In this document: one piece after another, positions 1 to 7,892 of the stretch | How positions within the stretch are numbered: position 1 is the first letter of the stretch | Layout of the letters: every line of letters starts with the position of its first letter | Assembly (NCBI RefSeq): GCF_024732245.1 | Contig: NZ_CP093845.1 | Location: 2,294,001-2,358,000 of the forward strand | DNA length: 64,000 nucleotides | Direction of reading: 5' to 3' | Source: Dietzia sp. B32 | GTDB taxonomy: Bacteria > Actinomycetota > Actinomycetes > Mycobacteriales > Mycobacteriaceae | Notes under the pieces: model-generated | What the model was told of the DNA's origin: nothing | What the model saw: the letters and a program-made list of their open reading frames with translations, nothing else | Database searches by the model: none | Translations under genes and position numbers: made by a program

Positions 1-821
1 GCGTCCTCCTCGATGGTCCCGCCCACGTCATGCCCTGCGTAGACACGGATCGGGGTGGCGGCGGGCCGCCCGGTCACCTCGGCGATCTGCTCGGGGGTGG
101 GACCGCCCGCGACGAACGTCCGCCCTTCCCTGCCGAGGCTCTCCCAGGTTCTCGTGGACGCGGGGGAGCCGGAGCGCGCCGGGGAGCCGGGTCGTACGAC
201 GCCCTCGGCCGTGCCGTGGTCGGCGGCGGAGGCCATCCTGTCGGCCATCCGGAGCAGGCCACGGTAAGCCACCCCGTTCAGCGACAACACGACGATCAGG
301 ACCACCAGCACCAGTGCGGCCAGCCGGGCGGCCGGGGCGGGGAGATACCGTGCGGCCGCGCGGGTCAGTGCGGCGGTTCCCCGCCGGATCCCACGGGCTA
401 CCGCCAGGAGCAGTCCCGCGATCACCAGCGCCGCTACGAGGATGAGCAGGTAGTTGGCGCGGTCGATGCGTTCGATACCCGCCAGGTCGCGGGTGATCTG
501 CTGCCACCACGACCCCAGCACGAGGAACGTCGGCACCACGATCGCGGCCGTCCCGGCGAGTGTCGCCCATCCGACCCGCCTCACTCGCGCGGAGTGATCC
601 GGCGAGAACCCGCAGGTGCGGACGACCCAGGCTGTCACACACCCGAGCCCGTACCCGGTCGCGAGGCTGATCCCAGTGGCCGCGGCCTGTAGGTACCAGA
701 CCCGTGGCAGGAGCGACGGCGTCATGGACCAGACGAAGAACAGCAGGGCCACCGCCAGGCCGACGGGGTGGAGTGAGCGTGCTGGACCCCGGATCCGGTC
801 GGACGACGACGAAGCGACCAC
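1..821 (-). CDS. Abhydrolase_9-type membrane hydrolase, N-terminal part (runs off the left edge)
   Basis: About 273 N-terminal residues are visible, read leftward from a GTG at 821. Several hydrophobic segments are followed by a linker and the beginning of a soluble part that includes EGRTFVAGGPTPEQIAEV. The stretch SMTPSLLPRVWYLQ is the hallmark of the actinobacterial family with an N-terminal membrane domain and a C-terminal alpha/beta-hydrolase domain (Abhydrolase_9_N plus Abhydrolase_9). The catalytic part lies outside the window, so substrate and activity cannot be judged. The GTG start is chosen because a GGGA lies about 7 bases upstream and no better in-frame start precedes it; the exact start is uncertain. 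Confidence 0.72.
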   Translation of the reverse strand, partial: MVASSSSDRIRGPARSLHPVGLAVALLFFVWSMTPSLLPRVWYLQAAATGISLATGYGLGCVTAWVVRTCGFSPDHSARVRRVGWATLAGTAAIVVPTFLVLGSWWQQITRDLAGIERIDRANYLLILVAALVIAGLLLAVARGIRRGTAALTRAAARYLPAPAARLAALVLVVLIVVLSLNGVAYRGLLRMADRMASAADHGTAEGVVRPGSPARSGSPASTRTWESLGREGRTFVAGGPTPEQIAEVTGRPAATPIRVYAGHDVGGTIEED

Positions 822-900
822 GGTGAGTCCCGGTGAGAGGGGCCGTGGCGACGTGCACGGCGCGTGCGCGAAGCACAGCCTCCGCGCACGCGCCTGAAGG

Positions 901-1830
901 TCAGCTCTCCAGGTGCAGGCCCAGCTCGCGGGCGGCGAGCGCGGCGTACTTGGAGGTCTGCTCGAAGGCGCCCTCCAGGGTCTGGGCGTCGGTGAGGTCG
1001 GCGATCTCGTTCCAGCGCTCGGCGACGACCTCCGGGGTGCGGGCCTCGTCGGGCAGGTACACGCCGCGCGACTCGACCATCTGGGACACCGCGAACACAC
1101 CGGCCCCGGCGCCGAGGATGGTCTTGGTGGGGGCCTCGTCGCTGACCATAAACAGGACGCCCGGGGCGATGGTCTCCGGGCCCATGATGTCGAGCACCCG
1201 CTGCGGGAGCAGGTCCTCGGTCATGCGGGTGGCGGCGGTGGGTGCGATCGCGTTGACCTTGATGTTCTTCTTGGCGCCCTCGATCGCCAGAACGTTCATC
1301 AGGCCCACCAGGCCGGACTTGGCGGCACCGTAGTTGGCCTGGCCGAAGTTGCCGTAGATGCCGGAGGTGGAGGCGGTCATGAGGATGCGCCCGTAGCCCG
1401 CCTCGGCCATGTGCGGCCAGACGGCCTTGGTGCAGTTGACCGATCCCATGAGGTGAACCTCGAGGACCTTGCGGAAATCGTCCGTCTCCATCTTCGCGAA
1501 CGACTTGTCCCGCAGGATGCCGGCGTTGTTGATGAGGATGTCGATGCGGCCCCACTTCTCGATCACCGTCGACACGAGGGACGCGACGGCGGACTCGTCG
1601 GTGATGTCGTTGCCGTCGACGATGGCCTCCCCGCCGGCGGCGGTGATCTCGTCGACGACCTGCTGGGCCAGGGAGGGGGTGCCACCGTCACCGTGGACGT
1701 CGCCCCCGAGGTCGTTGACGACCACCTTGGCGCCGCGCTCTGCCAACGCGAGGGCGTAGGCGCGGCCGAGGCCGCCTCCGGCGCCGGTGATGATCGCGAC
1801 GCGGTCGGTGAAGTCGATGGTCTTGGTCAT
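901..1830 (-). CDS. SDR-family dehydrogenase of the 3-hydroxyacyl-CoA dehydrogenase (17beta-HSD4-like) type
   Basis: This 309-residue cytosolic short-chain dehydrogenase has the NAD(P)-binding GAGGGLGRAYAL near residue 15, NNAG in the middle, and the catalytic Tyr-x3-Lys in NYGAAKSG, preceded by STSG with the active-site Ser. GAGGGLGR and SGIYGNFGQANYGAAK resemble the N-terminal dehydrogenase domain of peroxisomal multifunctional enzyme 2, so an acyl-CoA or steroid beta-oxidation role is likely. The C-terminal ~60 residues extend past the SDR core. The ATG at 1830 follows AGGAGT. It lies 53 bp downstream of trpB2 on the same strand, so cotranscription is possible. Confidence 0.85.
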   Translation of the reverse strand: MTKTIDFTDRVAIITGAGGGLGRAYALALAERGAKVVVNDLGGDVHGDGGTPSLAQQVVDEITAAGGEAIVDGNDITDESAVASLVSTVIEKWGRIDILINNAGILRDKSFAKMETDDFRKVLEVHLMGSVNCTKAVWPHMAEAGYGRILMTASTSGIYGNFGQANYGAAKSGLVGLMNVLAIEGAKKNIKVNAIAPTAATRMTEDLLPQRVLDIMGPETIAPGVLFMVSDEAPTKTILGAGAGVFAVSQMVESRGVYLPDEARTPEVVAERWNEIADLTDAQTLEGAFEQTSKYAALAARELGLHLES

Positions 1831-1883
1831 AAGGGGACTCCTGTGTTCGAGGGTGTGGAACGGTCGGGGGGTCTTCGGAGGCG

Positions 1884-3206
1884 TCAGCCCAGTTCGCCGC
1901 GGACGAAGGACTCGTACGCCGGCAGGTCGAGGAAGCCGTGGCCGGAGAGGCCGATCACGATCGACGGGCCGGTGCCGGCCTCGCCGGTGTGCTCGCGGGC
2001 CTTGGCCATGGCTCCGGCGAGGGCGTGGGTCGACTCGGGGGCGGGAACGATGCCCTCCGCCTTGGCGAACTCGACGCCCGCCGTGAACGCGACGTTCTGC
2101 TCGACCGCCATGGAATCGAGCAGGCCCAGGTGCTTGACGTGGCTGACCAGCGGCGCCATCCCGTGGTAGCGAAGGCCGCCCGAATGGATGGGGTCCGGGA
2201 CGAAGTCCTGACCGAGGGTGTACATCTTCATCAGCGGTGTCAGACCGGCGACGTCTCCGTGGTCATAACGGAACTCGCCCTCGGTCATCGACGGGCACGC
2301 CGTCGGCTCGACGGCGACGACCTGCGTCCGCGCGCCGGCGAGGTTCTCGCGGATGAACGGGAACGCCAGCCCGGCGAGGTTGGAGCCGCCGCCCGCACAG
2401 CCGTACACGTAGTCGGGGGCGCCCTCGCCGAACATCCCCAACTGCTTGATGGCCTCCTCGCCGATCACGGTCTGGTGCAGACACACGTGGTTGAGTACGG
2501 ACCCCAGCGAGTACCGCGCCTCGGGGTCGCCGGCGGCGACCTCGACGGCCTCGGAGACCGCCATGCCGAGCGAACCGGGGGTCTCGGGGTCCTTGGCCAG
2601 GAACGAACGTCCCGCCTCGGTGAGGTCCGACGGGCTCGGATGGACCGACGCACCGAACGTCTCCATCAGCATCCGGCGGTACGGCTTGGACTCGAACGAG
2701 GCCTTGACCTGCCACACCTCGACCTCGATGCCGAACGCCTGCCCGGCGAATGCCAGGGACGCGCCCCACTGACCGGCACCGGTCTCGGTGGTGAGCTTGG
2801 CGATGCCCTCGGCGGCGTTGTAATACGCCTGCGCGACCGCGGTGTTGGGCTTGTGCGAACCGACCGGGCTGGTGCCCTCGTACTTGTAGTAGATCCGCGC
2901 CGACGTGCCGAGGGCCTTCTCCAGGCGGCGGGCCCGGATGAGCGGCGACGGACGCCAGAGGCGGTAGATCTCCTGCACCGCCTCGGGGATCGGGACGTAG
3001 CGCTCCGGCGTGACCTCCTGCTCGATGAGTGCCATCGGGAACAGGGGTGCGAGGTCCTCGGGGCCGAGCGGTTCCCGGGTACCCGGGTGCAGGTGCGGCG
3101 CCATGGGCTCGGGCAGATCGGCCTGGATGTTGTACCAGTGCGTCGGCATCTCACTCTCCGGGAGGAGAGCCTTGACCAGCGAGCCGGAGGGAGCGTCAGA
3201 CGTCAT
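1884..3206 (-). CDS. trpB2: TrpB2-type PLP-dependent tryptophan synthase beta homologue
   Basis: The product (440 aa) is a fold-type II PLP enzyme of the TrpB2 subgroup, which makes tryptophan from indole and serine without depending on TrpA. GSHKPN puts the Schiff-base lysine at residue 119. [11 protein letters not shown] binds the substrate carboxylate, and the Gly-rich phosphate loop GCAGGGSN follows later. The long N-terminal extension (about 85 residues before PSPLIRA) and the GAGQWG form of the carboxylate loop separate TrpB2 from TrpB1. No trpA or other trp gene adjoins it, which fits a salvage or alternative role. The ATG at 3206 follows GAGGA. Confidence 0.88.
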   Translation of the reverse strand: MTSDAPSGSLVKALLPESEMPTHWYNIQADLPEPMAPHLHPGTREPLGPEDLAPLFPMALIEQEVTPERYVPIPEAVQEIYRLWRPSPLIRARRLEKALGTSARIYYKYEGTSPVGSHKPNTAVAQAYYNAAEGIAKLTTETGAGQWGASLAFAGQAFGIEVEVWQVKASFESKPYRRMLMETFGASVHPSPSDLTEAGRSFLAKDPETPGSLGMAVSEAVEVAAGDPEARYSLGSVLNHVCLHQTVIGEEAIKQLGMFGEGAPDYVYGCAGGGSNLAGLAFPFIRENLAGARTQVVAVEPTACPSMTEGEFRYDHGDVAGLTPLMKMYTLGQDFVPDPIHSGGLRYHGMAPLVSHVKHLGLLDSMAVEQNVAFTAGVEFAKAEGIVPAPESTHALAGAMAKAREHTGEAGTGPSIVIGLSGHGFLDLPAYESFVRGELG

Positions 3207-3245
3207 GTGTGTCCTCGGAGGGAGTCGAAGGGGGTGAGCCGGGTC

Positions 3246-3728
3246 TCATCCTAGGAGGTCGCGCCGCATGGGCAGATGGGGGATCCGCCCATCGAGATAG
3301 TCGGGGCCGCATCGGCCGAACCCGAACTGCTCGTACCACCGCTCCAGGTAGGCCTGGGCCCCGATCTCGACCGGATGGTCACCGCACAGTTCGAGCCCCC
3401 GCCGGATCAACCGCGTCGCGATGCCCCGACCCCGCCACGCGGGCGCGGTGCACACACGACCGAGGTGCATCACCCCGTCGGGCTCGTCCGCTCCGAACAC
3501 GCGCAGCGTCGCGGCGAGCTCACCACCGGGCGTGCGGGCCAGCAGATGGGTCGTACCGGGATCGGCGTCGACGTCGTCGATCTCGGCGTACGGGCAGTCC
3601 TGCTCCGCGACGAAGACGTCCACGCGCAGCTTGTACAGCGCGTGGACGTCCAGGGGACCCATCTCGGCGAGGGATGACGCGACGACCTCCAGTGCGGCGT
3701 CGTCGGGGGACGGGTCGCCGGGGATCAC
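3246..3728 (-). CDS. ElaA-like GNAT acetyltransferase
   Basis: This 160-residue protein has a single GNAT domain. The acetyl-CoA pyrophosphate loop is RGRGIATRLI around residues 99-108, and the N-terminal part LDVHALYKLRVDVFVAEQ matches the ElaA family. The acceptor is unknown for the family. The start is GTG at 3728, overlapping the stop of the upstream gene by four bases (GTGA), so translation is probably coupled. Upstream in the transcript is the single-pass membrane protein gene; no functional link between the two is evident. Confidence 0.83.
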   Translation of the reverse strand: MIPGDPSPDDAALEVVASSLAEMGPLDVHALYKLRVDVFVAEQDCPYAEIDDVDADPGTTHLLARTPGGELAATLRVFGADEPDGVMHLGRVCTAPAWRGRGIATRLIRRGLELCGDHPVEIGAQAYLERWYEQFGFGRCGPDYLDGRIPHLPMRRDLLG

Positions 3729-4468
3729 TTGTCGGTCGCGGTCCCGTCGGTGGTGGCGCCGCCGGCCGGCTGGTCATCCGACGGCTGCGGTGCGGAACCG
3801 GCCGCCGGTCCCGGTGCCGCACTGCCCGCGGCCGGGGAGGTGTCGGCGGGCTGGTCTGCGGGGCCCTCGGGATCAGCGGAGTCGATCGTGAGGTCCTCGC
3901 CGGTCTCCGAACCCGCCCCGCCCGTCACGCCGGGTCCGCTGGTGGGCGTGGGCGCCGCGCCCGTGGTCTGGTCGCGGCCGGCGGCATCCGCCTCCGCGGG
4001 GGTGGGGGTGCGCGGCGGGGCGGGGGTCGGGGTCGGCGCCGGCGGCGACGTGGGCGAACCCTGGTCACGCAGGAAGTACGCGGTGGCGCCGGCGACCGCC
4101 GCGCCGCCGGCGAGGCCGACGATCCACAGCGGGGCGAAGCGGCGCAGCGGGTTGCGCTTCTGCGGCGGTGTGGCCAGCGCCGAGGTCTGCTCGCGCAGAG
4201 CCGTCGCGTGCTGCCTGGCGTCCGCGGCGAGGTTGCCGAGGACCTCGGCCTGCTCGGCGCGACGCTCGCGGAGCACCTGGATGCCGCGGCTGGCGCCGAA
4301 GAGGGCCAGGCCGACCGGCCCACGAGTGGCGGCGACGGCGGCCTCGCCCAGGAAGCGGGGGTCCTTGAGGTCGAAAGCCTTGCGGGCTGCGGTGCCGGCC
4401 TTCTTCAGATCCTTTTCCGCCTGCTTGACGGCCTTACGCTCGGCGGCGCGATCGCTTCGTTTGCTCAT
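3725..4468 (-). CDS. Single-pass membrane protein with Pro/Thr/Ala-rich tail, unknown function
   Basis: A 247-aa protein that I do not assign to a named family. It has a very basic N-terminus (MSKRSDRAAERKAVKQAEKD), a charged helical region, one membrane segment around FAPLWIVGLAGGAAVAGATAYF, and then a low-complexity tail rich in Pro, Thr, Ala and acidic residues, probably outside the membrane. The frame is open further upstream to 4573, but that extension would overlap ppiA's 5' region and looks non-coding; the ATG at 4468 starts a plausible basic N-terminus. It is divergent from ppiA, with about 70 bp between the start codons for both promoters. Confidence 0.72.
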   Translation of the reverse strand: MSKRSDRAAERKAVKQAEKDLKKAGTAARKAFDLKDPRFLGEAAVAATRGPVGLALFGASRGIQVLRERRAEQAEVLGNLAADARQHATALREQTSALATPPQKRNPLRRFAPLWIVGLAGGAAVAGATAYFLRDQGSPTSPPAPTPTPAPPRTPTPAEADAAGRDQTTGAAPTPTSGPGVTGGAGSETGEDLTIDSADPEGPADQPADTSPAAGSAAPGPAAGSAPQPSDDQPAGGATTDGTATDK

Positions 4469-4539
4469 GGGTAGATGGTGGCACAGCACCCCGACACCGA
4501 CCACCACCTCGCCGACATCGGTCCACGCGGCGTGGCAGG

Positions 4540-5070
<531 letters not shown>

Positions 5071-5091
5071 CAGAGCGGTCCCGGTCGACCG

Positions 5092-5126
5092 GCGGCGCGG
5101 GTTCCGGATCCCCGGACCCGCGCCGC
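5092..5126 (+). terminator. Likely ppiA terminator hairpin
   Basis: GCGGCGCGGGTTCCGG pairs with CCGGACCCGCGCCGC across a short ATCC loop, with one base bulged. It is GC-rich without a T-tract, as is common in actinobacteria. It begins about 22 bp after the ppiA stop. Confidence 0.55.
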
Positions 5127-5172
5127 AGGTCTATCCGCAGCCCCAGCGACGCAGCATGAATTGCCGGGAGTC

Positions 5173-5907
5173 ATGAGCACCCAGACCCATCGCGGCGGCG
5201 CGGTCGCGCGCTTCTTCCGCCTCCAGCCGGTGACGGCGTGGATCATCGCCGCGAACCTGGCCGTCTACTCCGCGACCGCGGTCCAGGCACGTAGCCTGCT
5301 GGCCAACAACGCCTCCCCGCTGTTCGAGGCGACGGCGCTCTTCCCGCCGTTGGTGGCGGCCCGGGACGAGTGGTGGCGACTGCTGACCTCGGCGTTCGAG
5401 CATTTCGGTCCGATGCACCTGCTGCTCAACATGTACATGTTGTGGATCCTCGGTCTCGGGATCGAGCGCAGCATCGGGCACGCACGTTTCCTCGCGCTGT
5501 ACCTCGGCTCGGCGCTCGGCGGGTCCGTGGCGGTGATGTTCTACAGCCAGGACGCCCTCACGGCGGGCGCCTCGGGAGCGATCTTCGGCCTGATGGGCGC
5601 GTACGCCATCGTGGCGATGTCGATGCGACTCGACGTCAAGGGGATCGGGGTGTTGCTCGTCCTCAACGTCGGCGTCAGCTTCCTCGTGCCCGGCGTCTCG
5701 CTCGCGGCTCACCTGGGCGGGCTGGCCGCCGGCGCCGTGGCCGCGATCGCACTCGTGGTGCTGCCGCGCCGGATGCCGCGGCGCATGGGACGTGCGGGTC
5801 GGGAGGTCGTGTCGTGGGTCGGCTTCCTCGTGGTGGTGGGATCGGTCGCCGCCGCCGGCTGGTACGCCGCCGACACCATGACGTTCGGCTTCCTCGTCAC
5901 CCGCTGA
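5173..5907 (+). CDS. Rhomboid-family intramembrane serine protease
   Basis: An integral membrane protease of about 244 aa with six or seven membrane segments. HLLLNMYMLWILG is the HxxxN motif that forms the oxyanion site. The nucleophile is Ser134 in GASGAIFGLMG and the base is His180 in AAHLGG, so the catalytic dyad is intact. Mycobacteria carry comparable rhomboids, but substrates are mostly unknown. A TTG at 5161 four codons upstream is an alternative start; ATG 5173 is preferred although its GGGAG is only two bases away. Placed between ppiA and a convergent PH-domain gene. Confidence 0.88.
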   Translation: MSTQTHRGGAVARFFRLQPVTAWIIAANLAVYSATAVQARSLLANNASPLFEATALFPPLVAARDEWWRLLTSAFEHFGPMHLLLNMYMLWILGLGIERSIGHARFLALYLGSALGGSVAVMFYSQDALTAGASGAIFGLMGAYAIVAMSMRLDVKGIGVLLVLNVGVSFLVPGVSLAAHLGGLAAGAVAAIALVVLPRRMPRRMGRAGREVVSWVGFLVVVGSVAAAGWYAADTMTFGFLVTR

Positions 5908-5917
5908 TCCCCACGGT

Positions 5918-5974
5918 CGGCCGTCTCCCCGGGCAGCCGTCTCCCGGGTGGCCGTGCCCCCGGGCGGCCGTGCC
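5918..5974. repeat. Short GC-rich tandem repeat between convergent genes
   Basis: About 3.6 units of 15-16 bp, of the form CGGCCGTCTCCCCGGG / CAGCCGTCTCCCGGG / TGGCCGTGCCCCCGGG / CGGCCGTGCC. It fills the gap between the rhomboid stop and the stop of the convergent PH-domain gene. It has some capacity to fold and might help bidirectional termination. Confidence 0.6.
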
Positions 5975-6442
5975 TCACACCCCGCCGTCGACCGACCCGA
6001 AACCCAGACGGTGCAGGGTGTCGACCACGTCACGCGGATCGGTCCCCAGATCGAGTCGCGTGAACACGTCCAGCTCTTCGCGACCCCGCGAATCCGTGTA
6101 CTCCAGCCGCATGAGGTGCTGACGCGCGCCCCACCGCGCGACCCCCAGCGCACGCGCCTCCACCACCTCGGCCCGCGGGACGAACAGAACGCGGCCGAGC
6201 TTCTTGATCGCCAGCTGCCCGTCCACCACCTCGAGCCGGGGACGTCGCACGAGCTGGGACACCCCCGCCGGGATGAGGAAGAGCGCCGCCAGGCCGGTGA
6301 GCAGCAGCGCGAGCGGGTCCTGCCGTTGCACCCCGATCGCCACCAGCGCCATCCCGAGGACGATCTGCACGCTCGGCCACACCGCCCCCGGCGACCATGA
6401 CACCGCCCGTGGACCGGCTCCCGACACGGCGTCTCCACTCAT
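5975..6442 (-). CDS. PH-domain membrane protein (mycobacterial Rv0010c-like)
   Basis: This 155-residue protein has two N-terminal membrane helices (VQIVLGMALVAIGVQ and PLALLLTGLAALFLI) followed by a small bacterial PH-like beta domain: RLEVVDGQLAIKKLGR ... FVPRAEVVEARAL. In mycobacteria a homologue sits between ppiA and crgA, as here. Function is unknown. The ATG at 6451 would directly abut the GGGGAGG; the ATG at 6442 has it eight bases upstream, so 6442 is chosen. Its promoter must lie in the DnaA-box-rich region upstream. Confidence 0.8.
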   Translation of the reverse strand: MSGDAVSGAGPRAVSWSPGAVWPSVQIVLGMALVAIGVQRQDPLALLLTGLAALFLIPAGVSQLVRRPRLEVVDGQLAIKKLGRVLFVPRAEVVEARALGVARWGARQHLMRLEYTDSRGREELDVFTRLDLGTDPRDVVDTLHRLGFGSVDGGV

Positions 6443-6787
6443 GCCGCCCATCCTCCCCTATCCACAGGCGCTATCCACACTGTGGATGAATAACACGCGT
6501 GGAGTTCGACTGCCGTTCGAGTCGACGCGGGCCCGACCTGCGACGTCGTCCTCGTCGTCGTCCCACAGGGTTTATCCCCAGTGTGGAGGGAGTTGTCCAC
6601 AGCGTGTGAGGGGTGTGGAAGGCGGAGGTCGACACTCCTCACGTCGTCATCGCGCCCCCGTGACCTGCACAGATGGGGTCATTGGGGAGAAAATGCAGGT
6701 CACCCCCCGCATCATGCGGGGGGTGACCTGTGGATAAACCTGTGGAACGAGCGATCCGGGCCTGTGGAAGACCGCCCGGAGGGGTAT
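6443..6787. promoter_or_regulatory. Non-coding region with a cluster of DnaA-box-like 9-mers
   Basis: No credible gene is present in these 345 bp. Two perfect DnaA boxes are visible: TTGTCCACA at 6593-6601 (actinobacterial form) and TGTGGATAA, the complement of TTATCCACA, at 6729-6737. One-mismatch boxes lie at 6458-6466 (CTATCCACA), 6471-6479 (CTATCCACA), 6481-6489 (TGTGGATGA, reverse) and 6572-6580 (TTATCCCCA). The second and third make an inverted pair, ATCCACA-C-TGTGGAT. The region also holds the promoter for the PH-domain gene and the 3' end of crgA. It is not adjacent to dnaA or dnaN, so a DnaA-titration or DnaA-regulated site is more likely than oriC. Confidence 0.55.
6660..6730. repeat. 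35-bp perfect palindrome plus a flanking inverted copy
   Basis: At 6696-6730 the 17-bp arm CAGGTCACCCCCCGCAT is followed by one C and its exact reverse complement. GTGACCTGCA at 6660-6669 is inverted against TGCAGGTCAC at 6694-6703, so the GTGACCTG core occurs three times in 71 bp. It lies 57 bp past the crgA stop in crgA's transcription direction. It could be a strong terminator or an operator; there is no T-run. Confidence 0.6.
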
Positions 6788-7054
6788 CTAGCGCCAGTTC
6801 ATGGTCATGAGAAGTCCCACGACGGCGAGACCGAAGCCGATCGCGAAGTTCTGCCACGTCTCCAGCGAGGCCATGAACGGGATCCGCTCTCCGGCGATGT
6901 AGTACGTCACCAGCCAGAGCAGACCGACGATCATCAGCCCCAGCATCAGTACGAGGTACCAGCGGGCCGTCGGGGTCCCCTTGACCTTGACGGGGGTGCG
7001 GCTGACGGCCGCCTCGGTGTACTCGGTCTTGGACCGGACCTTCGACTTGGGCAT
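6788..7054 (-). CDS. crgA: Cell division protein CrgA
   Basis: Small divisome membrane protein, 88 aa, which in mycobacteria and Streptomyces interacts with FtsZ and PBPs at the septum. MPKSKVR at the N-terminus, the SRTPVKVK motif, two transmembrane helices (WYLVLMLGLMIVGLLWLV and FAIGFGLAVVGLLMTM) and the closing MNWR match the family end to end. An in-frame extension to 7117 is open, but the ATG at 7054 begins the conserved MPKSKVR and has GAGGA six bases upstream. It stands alone on this strand, opposite pabA. Confidence 0.93.
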   Translation of the reverse strand: MPKSKVRSKTEYTEAAVSRTPVKVKGTPTARWYLVLMLGLMIVGLLWLVTYYIAGERIPFMASLETWQNFAIGFGLAVVGLLMTMNWR

Positions 7055-7143
7055 GGAGTCCTCGAACTGGTGGGGGATGTTCGGGGCCACTCTACCAAGC
7101 CCGCCCTCGACACCCACTCGTGTGACCGCAGTACGCTGCGTCT

Positions 7144-7824
7144 ATGCGCATTCTCGTCGTCGACAACTACGACAGCTTCGTCTACAACCTGGTCCAGTAC
7201 CTGGGTCAGTTGGGGGCGACGTGCGACGTGTGGAGGAACGACGACGACAGGCTCGCCGGCCCGGACCGCAGCTACGACCCGGCCGGACTGCAACGGGTCG
7301 TCAGTGGGTACGACGGCGTCCTGCTGAGCCCGGGGCCCGGAACGCCGGACCGGGCGGGAGCGACGATCCCGCTGATCGGGGTCTGTGGACGCGCGGGCGT
7401 CCCGGTGCTCGGCGTGTGCCTCGGCCACCAGGCGATCGGGGAGGCGTTCGGCGCGACCGTCGACCGGGCCGCCGAACTCATGCACGGCAAGACCAGCCAG
7501 GTCACGCACGACGACTCGGGCGTCCTCGCCGGAATCCCCAGCCCGTTCACGGCCACGCGGTACCACTCGCTGACCGTGCTGCCGGAGACGATCCCGGACG
7601 ACCTGGTTCCCACCGCGTGGACCGCGTCCGGCCTGGTCATGGCGATGCGGCACCGCGACATGCCCATCCACGGGGTGCAGTTCCACCCCGAGTCGGTGAT
7701 GAGCGACGGTGGTCACCGGATGCTCGCCAACTGGCTGGGGATGTGTGGCGAACGGCCGTCGGAGACGCTGGTCACCCGGTTGGAGACCGAGCTCGACCGG
7801 GCGCGCGGCGCCGCCCTGGCCTGA
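7144..7824 (+). CDS. pabA: Aminodeoxychorismate/anthranilate synthase glutamine amidotransferase subunit
   Basis: Class I glutamine amidotransferase of 226 aa that supplies ammonia to a chorismate-utilising partner (PabB or TrpE). DNYDSFVYNL opens the protein; LLSPGPGTP forms the oxyanion region; the nucleophile Cys sits in GVCLGHQAIGEAFG and the His/Glu pair in HGVQFHPESV. The mycobacterial orthologue at this position is annotated trpG and could serve both folate and tryptophan synthesis. No synthase component I lies in the window. Convergent with pknB. Confidence 0.9.
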   Translation: MRILVVDNYDSFVYNLVQYLGQLGATCDVWRNDDDRLAGPDRSYDPAGLQRVVSGYDGVLLSPGPGTPDRAGATIPLIGVCGRAGVPVLGVCLGHQAIGEAFGATVDRAAELMHGKTSQVTHDDSGVLAGIPSPFTATRYHSLTVLPETIPDDLVPTAWTASGLVMAMRHRDMPIHGVQFHPESVMSDGGHRMLANWLGMCGERPSETLVTRLETELDRARGAALA

Positions 7825-7892
7825 CCGGCCGGACCCGGCCCGACCGGGTTACTGCGCACGCGGCGATCGTGTCGGCGGAAGACGTACCGGGG

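Noticed and set aside
913-2169. Long plus-strand frame of 418 codons across the SDR and trpB2 genes
   Set aside because: It is antisense to two convincingly coded genes, has Arg/Gly/Val-rich composition and no domain signature; typical high-GC shadow.
6443-6787. Calling this region oriC
   Set aside because: No dnaA, dnaN or clear AT-rich unwinding element adjoins it; only the DnaA-box cluster can be supported.
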